NCBI GenBank assembly: GCA_014338405.1 | Contig: JTDE01002330.1 | Coordinates: forward strand, 3,024 to 67,023 | Length of the DNA: 64,000 nt | DNA from: Paragonimus skrjabini miyazakii | Taxonomy: Eukaryota; Platyhelminthes; Trematoda; Plagiorchiida; Troglotrematidae | Reading direction: 5' to 3' | In this document: piece after piece, positions 25,801 through 37,800 of the stretch | Position numbering within the stretch: position 1 is the stretch's first letter | Layout of the letters: every line of letters begins with the position of its first letter | Made by a program: the position numbers and the translations under genes | Notes under the pieces: generated by a model | What the model saw: only the letters and a program-made list of their open reading frames with translations | What the model was told of the DNA's origin: nothing | Database searches by the model: none

Positions 25801-28800
25801 AATAAATTGATTGAGATGCTGCGTGATCTATGTAAATAAATATACCATTGCTACGGATATATTTTTTTCAAAACCTTACATCACTTCATGAATACTGTCG
25901 TTTTGGTAATTAAACCAATAGCCAACAGAGAACCGTCCAAAAGCATATACGACTAAATCAGTAGTTACATTTAAAATATGTTATGCAAAGGATCAAGTCG
26001 GAACTATCATCATTTGAAAGTAACTTGAATAAAAACTACAAATATTAGATCTGCGCTAAAACAAACAGGCTTAATGGTACAACATCACAAAGTGTTTAAA
26101 AAATACAAATTTTGTAGAACGTACCCAAGTACTGTGGAAATGCATAATGGCCGTACACGTCTGTAGAATGAAGTATTTTCAACCAGGAGAAAGTTAGTAC
26201 TTAAACTTGCACGGCAATTTATATCAAATGTCACAAGCATTGTGGAAAGTGTATAACCTACACCTACCATATGCTGGGTTTTCTTTTATCCTTGACAAGG
26301 TGAATTGTACTTTGTTAACAAGATGGCGTAGCAGAGGTTCGATCAAAAATACCTCCGATGGATTTCGTTTGGCTATAAGTTGGTCGATGACGGTTTGTTC
26401 AAATCTCATCCAGAGCATGGCGTATTGTTTTGGTTGGTCCGGATATGCCAACAGTGAGAGTGCGCAAATTTCTTGCTGTAAAAACTGTTGTACACAACAG
26501 CATGAAAATGAGTCTACTCTGTACGACAGGATGATTTTCTTATAATCTCAACATGCAGGACAAAAACGGTCGGCGGAAAAATGTTGCACCTACTCGTCAA
26601 ACAAACATCATCATTATCATATCATTATAACAGTCATGAGCCTGGCAGAAATGTATTGTGGTTCGGGCCGCCGCTCACGTCAAGAGTGACGTGGAATATC
26701 CTAGAAGAAAGCGCTTCTAAGATGGTTGAACATTATTAAAAAAAGACTAAGCGAAAAAACTAGAAATGTTATGGATATAGCTATGTCACTGGCTGTGATA
26801 CACCGCCATCTCGGATAGCGTCTCTAGCCAGCGGTTTGAGTGATCACGAGAACCCCAGCCAGGCAGGCGACACCTGCCCACTTAGCTCAGTGGAATAGCC
26901 AGGGTCTTCATATTTCGTGGCCACGTTGTTAATTGACCACCACGTGGTTTGACTCAACTGTTAGTGGCCTCAGTATAAAAGTCCCGGTACGGTAAACGAT
27001 CAGATGACACACGGAGCACGTGACCCAGCCATCACAAAATGACCAATTGATCGTGCATCCCAAACATTCCAGAATACGCGCCGGCGAACGGGCATACTGC
27101 TCACGCGATCAGTCGACTTGATGTGGGCCAATTGGCAGATAAAACGATGGTCAAACACAGCCAGCCTGTTGATATCTTTTTTGTGAACAGGCTACGTTTC
27201 CGAACCATAAAGCAAAATGGAACGCACACAAGCATTACATATCCTTCCTTTCAACAACAACTGGACGTACTTTCGACGCTACAAATGACATAGTTTGGCA
27301 AAGGCAACTCGTGCCTTTGCTGTCCTCGCTGATATCTCATCAGCAATATTACAGGCTGACGAGATAGTGCTGACCAAATATGTAAACCTCTCCTAAACGA
27401 ACATAACTGAGATGAACCGCTTCACAAAATATAACTTACTTTCGCACATGCATTGGTTTCTGCATCCTGTAGGTTGTAATATATTCTATCTAGTTCCACT
27501 AGAACAGAGTAATCTGATAAGAAATGTGGGGCACAAGAAGAGTTTTAAGAAGGAAAATGTAAAGTAAAAGGCATCGCTTGAATTACGAATGAGTTGTTAA
27601 ATGGTGAATCCTTTCACGTTTCAAAGCATAACTGTATGGGAATTTTTTCTATGTACACTATGGAACTGAGGCTCATATATTAGAAACTATGCATTAAACG
27701 TGGAACTATAAATACAGAAATTTGTCTGGTTACCAGTCTGGCTTCATTTAAACAAAGCAGTGGCAGATAAGTTTACCAATAGTGGTGCACATCCCGGTGG
27801 AAGTGAGGAAACATGTGACAAATTGAGTAGCCTATCGATTAGCGTCTACAAAACAGCCAATACGACCGTCTGTATATGTCCATAGAGTCATAACCAAGTA
27901 AAACTAGCCAGAGAACGACACTGGATTACGGAATTGCGGATGTCATACATGCATGCTGTTCAGAAGCAGTACAACTGATGCAACTTGATTTCGATAGGGA
28001 CATGCTTATCAAGTCAAGCATAGTATGACAAATATCAGTAAATCTCTCAGAACGTCTGTTCAACTCAGATATTTCATTACTGATGAATAGTAGGGGATTT
28101 TGATTTTCATATAGATTGAACATCACCCAAAATTGATTGCAGCTGTCGCATTCCCATAGACTTTCCATTCGGCATTTGAACCACAGATTGAAAAAAGATT
28201 TCTGAAGTTACTGGTGAGTGGTAGCGGATTTCAGTGTTCATATGGACTGACCAACACCCACAACTGAACGCTGATCATTACTCACAAGTGAAAGTGGTTT
28301 AGCTTTCACATACGATAATTCGATCGTGCCTAATGTGAGGTCAATTGCTCATTGGTGAACACGGTTGCCTCATTAACAGCGTGGCCGTGGTTCAAGTCCC
28401 GGCAGTGGCGATGATATGCACTACTGACGAGCTCTAACGAGAGCGAGACTCGAGTCTAGTGCTTCTGGTGTTCGAAAGGGGCCGACTGGAAAGTCTATGG
28501 GAATGCGACAGCTGCGGTCAATTGTGGGTGATGTTCAATCAGATATTTCACTCTATGGTAATGAGCATTGTTAACTTGTACCAAAATCTGCACCGCAATA
28601 GGTTGTGTTCGTTGCCCCGTTTGATTGTCTTGTTCGATTTTTATTCAAAGGACACTTGTGAGGGTCGTTCTGTGCTAGTCATATTTTCGCAAGAAGAAAA
28701 TTGAACGCATTGATTAAATGACCCACTCAGTCTATCCCTACTAGTATGGTCTAAGGTGACTAGAACATTTCGGTTAGTTTTGGAACATATTACACACACG

Positions 28801-31800
28801 AATTTCCAGCAAAACGTGTGTGGTTAATGTGGAAAAAAACAGTGAAAGGTGAAGTGAAGTATGGGTTTGATGCACACACTTATAGTTTTACGGCACGAAC
28901 CCTGAAAGAAACTGACTATCGAATTCATGTCGATGTTACAACGTGATAAATAAGTGTTTACTATTGTCAGGCATGGCATGCGGCACGTGAGGTTGCGGTT
29001 TTTTGCTCACTATAGTCTTCCACAATAACATTTTAGGTTTGGAAGTGTTACACCTAATCTTGTTGTTGTAGTAACTGTTACTGACCAGTTGTACGACAAA
29101 TCATTTAAAATCACAAAAACGCTCGGAAATTCCTCACACTCACACTTTACGTACACGCGCTTTGTTAATTAACTGATGAACACAAACTGTCCATTTATGA
29201 ATAAAATTTGTTTGATAACCACAGAAACTCATTCACATAATAAACCGTCATGCTTCTCGAAACTGTGTTCATACGAGTGCGGCAGATCACGTGGCAGTAA
29301 TCTTAGGGAAGTACTTTGATAAAACTGAGTTAAAATGTTGGAACATATTTATCCATTTTTTCACACTAGTTGAGGCATTTTCACACAAACATCATCATAT
29401 TAAAGAAGTAACGCATTTTACCCATCTTGTTCTTCATTGCTGTAACCAGATCAAAGAAACACTGAAATTGCTCGTTGTAAAGGAGTGATATAGAACTATT
29501 TTATGGAAAAACTGATAACTCGCTGGTCTGATTAAATGTACTTCAGTGTGGTCCTTTATATTCGCTACCGTAACGAGTGATCATTTCTAACTTCGTGTCG
29601 CATTATAATATAGGCATTCAATTACCTTGCACTTTTAAAACAGTTGTATTTGAGAATGTCTGATAGTTGCATAATAATATTGCAAAACACTGACATTATG
29701 CAAACAATACGCTTTTGGTATGCTTTTGGTAACAGCTGAATTAGATTGCGGCACGCTAAAGTTAGATTGAAAACATGCAAACTTTGCTGGTACAAACGAT
29801 TTCGCAACGAGTGCGTGTACTGGTGTGGGATTTTAATTCTGAAAATTCAGTGTATTCGGTTTCGTGAAACTGAACGTGAAAATCCAGCAATTTGACTAAT
29901 ATGCATAGGTTGAATGAACCAGCATGAAGTATGCAGATTTTTACCCCAAATTTCAGATTACTTTACAGCATTTATAGATGAACAAATCACCCAAGCAATA
30001 CACAAGCAAATTATGGTTTAATTAATTACGCAGCAGCGTTTGTGAACGTAACATTCACCATTCGGCAAGATTAGAGAATGGTTAAAAACGTTGCGAATTA
30101 CGCAAGAATATGAAAATGATTTAGGTTGCTAAGGAAGATGTGAACGACTAGTATATGCACAAGTTTGATCTGTTGAGTTGTCGGACATAAGCTACTTATG
30201 GGAATAACGTAGTTAATGGTCATCTACATAAAGATAACGATCCCATATTATCACTCCAGCTAAAATGGTTAGTGTGCCAGCTATATTTATGACAATGTTT
30301 CCGAAATTGTGGATCATCCCAAATATTTTGAAATCCAAACAATTTCATGGTAATTCCACATAAAATGTTCATCAAAAAGGCTTTCTTCGAAACAAGCTTC
30401 CTAAGCCAGTCATGTTAAAGAACTACCTTGACAAATCTATGAAACAACAATTCGACCAACTGGCTTGAGATGTACACTTATTTTTATACATTGATGAACA
30501 GCTCAACTAGATGGGAAAACATACCGACAAGAAAAGATTTGGCTCAGCAACAAAGACACAGAACTAGGGACTGTCACGCGGCTCTTAGCGTTTGGAACAC
30601 AATGCTATTGGTTGTCAAACCTGAGTCTAAATATGTGCAGTGAACCTAAAACACCACAACGTCCCTTAACTTTTCTGGAGAAGTTGTCGTTTCCGCGATT
30701 CATTTCTAATTTGTATATTAGTGTCGCCCATGATTGTAGCTTTTTATTGCCCTTCGTTTAATGAAATCCTATCGTGATATCACTTGGTATCAAACAAATA
30801 TCGCGATTTTAGTTCTGCTTGTTGCACTCATTGATGCATACCGGCTCTTAGTTCCACGTTAACGTTCAAGCGCTAGAATGGTTACAAAGACGTGTACCAA
30901 CAGCTCTGTGTTGTCGATCGGTGGCCGTGGTGGCCAAGACACTGAAACGATGGAGCCGGGTGGTTTAATCTAAACTGCGCGTACATCTCCGGGTTGTCAA
31001 GTCTGGATGTGATTACAGTGTGTTGGGGCCGTTTGCTACCCCTTCTTGGTACGGAGGCCTGTGTTTAACTAAATCTTTTGGGCAGACCTTCAAGTTGGAC
31101 TTCTCGTGAAACTGTTAGGATCAAAGATGTTTCTGCACAATAAACGATTTTCTCAGTTTCCTCAACCCCCACCCAATTGCGTTTCGTTTGCAAAAGTTTA
31201 GTGTATGGCCTTAGATTGAAAATTATCAGTGCGGTTGTTTTTAGTTTTTATTCAGGAAATACACTTATTCAACGTAGTTGTTTTCCTGCCGACTAATCAG
31301 TAACTGCTCAAAAAAGTGGACTCTATGTCAAACCAATCATATTGGAGACACCGTAAACATGCTCCGTGATAACAGCTAACTCACATCTGCACCTCGGTTG
31401 TGAGCTTCACGCGAGGTACTTCATACCTTTTGTGAAATTTGCACAAGGATATTTTTGAATAAAAAGGATGCTGAACAGATAGGCAATAATCATTTATCGC
31501 AGTTATATAAGCTCGTTAGTCAGTAGGAAATATGTACTTAAGGAAGAGAAGAACACGGTAGTTAAATATATGCATACTAACCATAAATAATAGATACTTA
31601 CAAATGTCTTTGTAGACAGAAAATTTGATGACTGTCAGTTCGTCATCGAATCTGAAGCCTCGAATAGCTCTTAGTTGAGGTGCCAATGCAGGGTACCAAA
31701 TTTCGGGCATGTAGCTCGTGTGCATTGGGATGGACACCGATTTTGAAATCACAACTTTCAAGATGGAAAACTTATCTGCCTGTTCTACTTCAATCGTTTT

Positions 31801-34800
31801 CACTTCACCTTCCACGATCGTTTGTATCTGAATTTTCAACGAGGAAAGAGGCAGAATGAGTCTGTTTACATGCTTCATTACCCGGACAAAATGAGCTAAA
31901 AATCAACTTTACCGACTTGACAACAGTGCCTACAATGATGTCCCTGATTGCGGGGTTATGAGTATAAATGTTTGTGACAGAGGAATAAAAACCTTTGCTG
32001 TTCTGTTTCCATTGATATCACGACCATGCACTGAGTTGAAATGAACAGTTCCATATCGCCATGGAACAAAAGTTCTGGGTGAATTTGCCAGAATCTGAGC
32101 TAAGGCTTTTGAGTTTGGAATCGTAGTGGACACTGAAACAGACTAAACCCAACAACGTGATGAATGTCAATTTTGTGACGTGTGAATAGACGAATGTTAA
32201 AGGTCTTGCATGTAATTGCCTGCCGAGTGTTTTTGATTATTCAACCAATAGGATGATGACTTTGTGATTAAGCACCGCGTTCTGATGGATAATTTCTATC
32301 AGTGTAGTAGTTTGCTCATCTCATTTTGTAGGTTCAAAGGTTGATAATACGGAACTTCATTCTTGTTTGGGCAGAGAAAATGCACCAAAAGAATGCAAGC
32401 ATACCTCGGTTTCATACAGGCATACTTGTTAGAGTTTTCCCAAGGTAGTCGTAAACACAGGTTGGATAATGAACACGAATAATTTCGTGTGCCCTGACGT
32501 CGAAAGGTATGTTTTTGACCGGAAAACATTCAATAAAAAAAGGCTTGTATTTACGTCTATCAGCTCGTGACTGCAAAATTTTCATAAAATAGTGATGAAC
32601 GTCAATCAGTTTCAAACATTTAGAATAGTGATATATATTCCTAATAGTATCTAGTTTCCAAAAGTTGTCACTTCAGTTAATGTGTACAGTTTCAACATTT
32701 TCATGACGTTCTATAGTGTAGTACATGATGACTCAATACAGGTTGCGTCAAAATCAATTGTTTTTAAGAGGAGGCAAATATTAGATCGTCTTAAGAATAC
32801 ATAAATTGATAATCACATATATAAAAGTACGGCAATATTTACCCGATTTGCTATCAGATTATAGTGTTCCACCAATTTCGCATTCAAACTTTGCTGTGTT
32901 TCTCTTAACAACACCAATGCGATTACATCTGCATTGGACAATGAAAAATTGAAGGGATAACTATTAGTAAGAAAATAACGCACTTCGTTTGGTAATAATG
33001 TGTTGAGAGTGACTGTAAACTAGATTATGACAGTTTGTTTCCAAGTAGGGGAGAAATAAGCAAGTAAACAACTCTCAAATATGTTGAATAGTTAGTTGCG
33101 ATTGTTAATCAAAAACCTCGTTGGACTTGAAATTTCCCGTTTCCGACAAAATATTAACATGCATAATTTGTCAACGGTAATTGTAATAGTGGATAATATT
33201 CATGATTCTCACATTGCCTCACCTGTGTTCATTGTTATGGTCCCGTTACCTGGTTGTATTTTGCAATCATGAGCTGAGATAAATGATTGAGATGACGAAG
33301 TTGACAAACGTATTTAGTACAGAATGAGAGTTATATATTTTTTTCAAGTGTATATTTTAAACAAAAACCGTTTTAATCGTCATTCACGCTACAGGTATAT
33401 AAATCGTCACATTAGCTCGATCTATTCGGTGCGTATGCACCTATATATGTATACGTAAATTATGGTAAAAAATCAAATGAGTTCACCATATTTTGGCCTC
33501 GGTGTTCCTAGGGTGCTGAACATTCGTATCAGTTCACGGAGATTTTAATTAAATTACCAGAGACTAAAATAAGTTGCCACATCTCGAAACTGAAATATTG
33601 CGTCATCGTGGTGTAGTTTATACTTCAAAATTCCACAATATGCTTCAGCATATTTGTATGTGAAATGTGTAGAATATACATTCACTGGTGGACAAAAATG
33701 CACTTGAGTACCTTGGGAAATCACTTCTGTTTATAGCACTTGAAATTAAGGACTTAATTACAATTCTTCAGCTCGTACGCTAAGGACCTTCAACAATCGC
33801 AGTGTACAGTTTCTCCAGAACTTAAATGACAGACATGGAATGTAACAACGTCACTCCCGTGGTTCTCTCTAAGCCAGAAGTTGTGAACCATTCTGAATAA
33901 AATGACTGCACAAAGTAGTCCTAAGTAAGTTCAACCGCTACTTCAATGGCACAAGGCATGACTACTTTGCTAGCTACTTCAATAGTGTAAATTGCAACTC
34001 CAGGTTCTGCTTCATTATGGACAGTATCCATAAAGAGAGTGCCCACCATTTTGCTCAACTGGGTAGCACCTAATATTCAGGTTCTTTTGCAAATAAAATC
34101 TTTCTGCAAAGGTAGCTAAGCCCACATTACAATTTCTACCTCCAAGCTATCGTAAATGATTCATGCCCTCTTCTCCATAGGAGCGCGTGACTCTTTCTTA
34201 CAACCAACCATTAAACGTTGTTGGGATACGTGGACATTTCATGAGAAAGATACGAACAAGATTCCCGTGTTCAGCCGACAGTTATCTATAACCAAAATAG
34301 CGGAGCTTTTGGACAAAGTTGTTGTTCCTTATGGTGGAAACCTTTGAAGACCCCGAATATGGCAGTAAACGGTAAGCATAAGACATATTGTATGCTTACC
34401 GCACGAGTTTGGTGCGCTATCCGGGTTTTATACGACCCCTAATTATGCTCTGCAAATTGCATTGAGTATCTACATCCACTTACTCACAAGTCAGCCAACA
34501 GTTGACCGCAAAACGTATTGAACCTTCGTTGTGTGGACATGCAAAAATGACTCTACTATGCTGGAATTGGCTGCTCTCTTTATGGAAGAACATCAAACAG
34601 TGATGTGCCTTACCAGACAACACTTATCTTAACCTTCCGATTTACGCTGCTTGTGCTTTTCCTTCAGTCGTTGCTCCATCAAATGTTCGCGAGTACATTC
34701 ATATTTGTTTGCTAATCAGAAACTGACGATAGAATGAGCATAGCAAGCAACATCTGCCTTCATGCCTTATTAGTGAATTAAACGGAGATAACCCGATTAT

Positions 34801-37800
34801 TTGAACTGACTTGTATATCTATCATGATTCGGACACCACCCACGATCAATTGCACTCTTCACTTTTGGAATGATAATCGTGGGTGACATATTTGGAAAGG
34901 GGCATACAACTCGACATTTGCTCTAGTCAGAGCCTAAAGTGAGATGAACTTACTGACGAACGTGCCATTGACTTCACGTTGAGCAAATCAACCCTACCCA
35001 ATTTTTAGTCGTATTAGCTGGCAGATGACAGGCATTTCTATTTGGTCATTTGCAACGACAGTCACGGCATAGACACTTCGCTAAATGATGAATCCTCGTA
35101 TGTACATGAGTAATTAACGTATGTACCCAACATACTTATGTTACACAAGCCGCTTTCTTCAATTGCGTCGTAACTACTAGTGAAAATATCCAACTGTTGC
35201 ATAGTTCAAAAAGAAATCGTGTGCCTTGCGCTAATTTACACCTGAACAGATTTTTGGAGCCATGGATGTCTATAATAAAACATACACACTGTGTGAGCAT
35301 GACGTAAAATTGCGCTTGAGAAGGCACGCCAGATTTCGTGTGATACATGACGGCTAAATTGTTTTAATCTTCTCAGGTTTGAGTCGGGCAAAATAGATAC
35401 AATTTGTGAACAGACCCGTTGTGCAAAACAAAACCGTTTTTAACAGTTCATTACTACTTTTAGAACACATACAGACGTAAGCTCGGTTGACAGAAAATTA
35501 ATTTATCACCTGGTAACCGTTACAAACTCTTGTGAAAACATACGCAGCATCATAAAATATCAGACTCACGCATGTCAGCCTCTTCTCTGTAAATTTCCAC
35601 AGCCACAGCTTGAATAGCAAAAAGCTTTCTAATTTCCATTTGCATATACATTGTTACAACGTCTGGTGAGTCACTTAACTGTGGAAGACTTCCGCCGCGT
35701 ACACTCATTCGAACCAGAGCTGTCACCATTTTCAAATCTTCACCCAGGTGATATCTGTTCACTTCGCAATTCTTGAATTTTAGCATCCTTCTTGCCTTCT
35801 GGAAACCGAATGATGTCCAATTTTCAGTAGTGTATAGATTAAGAAGTCATATGATGCTATACTCAACATATTTTACATAATATTATTATTGTATGTACTC
35901 TACTGCGTGCATAATATGGCGGACGGTCTGATAATCTGTACTTCTAAACATGATGTAGACCACAATGCCGGCTATTGTTGATAAAAACAGAAAATTTTGA
36001 AGAATATTTCGAGTAGTTTCGTGTCACCAACAACTGAGTTCTGTTTTCGAGTTCAGTTTGACGTCTCTATGACGCGAAACACGGGATATGTGTTTTACCC
36101 CCGAGTCGGTCAGTTGTGTTTGAATCGAGTTAGCAAATTTACCAGATAGCCAGATATACAGTCGAATTTTCTCCAATTTCACAATCAGAACAATTGCTTC
36201 AAGTTGCATGTTAAAAATCCATTCGCACGTGTAACGAAGCAACTGGTGACCAACAAATGATAAATGATTGGCTACCTTATTTCCCAACCTTCAGCGAGGA
36301 CTTTGTTTGGGTCAAGTAAAGTGATCAAGTCAAAATCTTTCAGGCTCGATCATTACCTATAGCAACCTTGTTCCGCGAACGGCATAGTTGTAACGGTGCA
36401 ACTATTACGTTGGGTGGGTTACGCAGTTCAAGCAAATGGAATTGGTGTTTGATTTGGTTCGTAGTGTATCAAGCGGCAAAAATATAACGATAAAATTTAA
36501 ACCCAAGTTGAAAAGCTTGTATTTTTTCAGTATCATTCTAGCTGGTTACGAATTGCAGCTAGGCAGGCAATAACAAACGCGACTGTCACCCATATGACGG
36601 ACACGTCCAAACAGTTGAACTATTCAAATCGTCCACAGTTTTTCACAACCTTCCGGCAAATAAGCTATTATTTTCATTTAAAATTTCATTTCTAAACTCC
36701 AAGTGATGTGACTCGCTTGCTGTTCATTCGACCAGAATATACGGTAACCGACGACCGTTGGCACATGGAAATGGGAGGTCAAGAAACGCAGCGGGAACAA
36801 AGCTAAATACCTTCACGATTACGCGAGACAAGATAGCTTTACTTAATTAAGGTTTTAAATTAATTAATCAAATAAATTGATTAGCGTGGAATTCAAAACA
36901 TAAGATACCATACTAGGGGAAGAAACCGGCTACAAAAGGTGGATTTGTCGATTTTGTCCGAAACCACATGCTTCCGACAAATTGATTGCTACTAACTGTT
37001 GGTTCTAGGCTTTTTAACATTTATTTACATTGCTTTATGAATCATGGATCTGTAGGTGACAAAATTTAATCTGCCACTCATAGAAGCAAAAGAGGGCGCG
37101 TTTGTAAATTACAATGCCTGTCACGCAGCAGAAATGTTTGAACAGTTGATGCCGTGCTAGGTATTATCAACTAACCTTTGAGCAGATTTCTTCATTCAGT
37201 GTATAGAGGAAGTTTCCGGTTTCCCTGATTTTTTCAATACCCGTGAGAGATAAATCATTCCATAGGTGCAAATCGAGCAGCACCCGAAAATCTGACGAAT
37301 AGATGGCACATTTTGGTTGAAAAATGTTAATTCATACAACGCAAAAATTTAAGTCATAATCAGGACAGAGTCTAACAAAGTTAGATCTGCTAAATCTTTA
37401 ACACAATCAGTTGTTTCAACATGTCACCATTTTTACTCATAAAGCCACCGTTAGGCAACGGTAGAAGACTACTTTCCAGTTAACGCACTAGGAATAAAAT
37501 TGAAATGTTTCACAACGATTTATCCAACTGCAAACTGCGATTTGGTGACCGAACGATTTATGCATTTCAAAACGATTAAACAGTGCACAATGGAGTAACA
37601 CATAAAGCAACATTGTATCACAAAACTGCACCTATCAAGTTTGTCACGACTGCACAATTGTTTTGTACATACTTCCATTGGCTCCAATCTCAGAAACATG
37701 CAGGCGAAACCCATGTGAATTTTTGGGATTCGACGCAATGAAAAAGAGACCACAATGCTCACTGAAGGATAAAATTATTGTGGTTTTGAAAATGCACCCT

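Noticed and set aside
26880..26975. Plus-strand A box (TAGCTCAGTGG) and B-box-like GGTTTGACTC, suggesting another tRNA-like element
   Set aside because: The bases are the antisense of the conserved RTE C-terminal coding region, matched by 59740-59850; the box resemblance is coincidental.
27926..28704. Two ORFs on opposite strands both encoding SLWECDSC...WVMFN, at first sight a duplicated protein motif
   Set aside because: Both lie in opposite-oriented SINE copies; the shared peptide is translation of the repeat.
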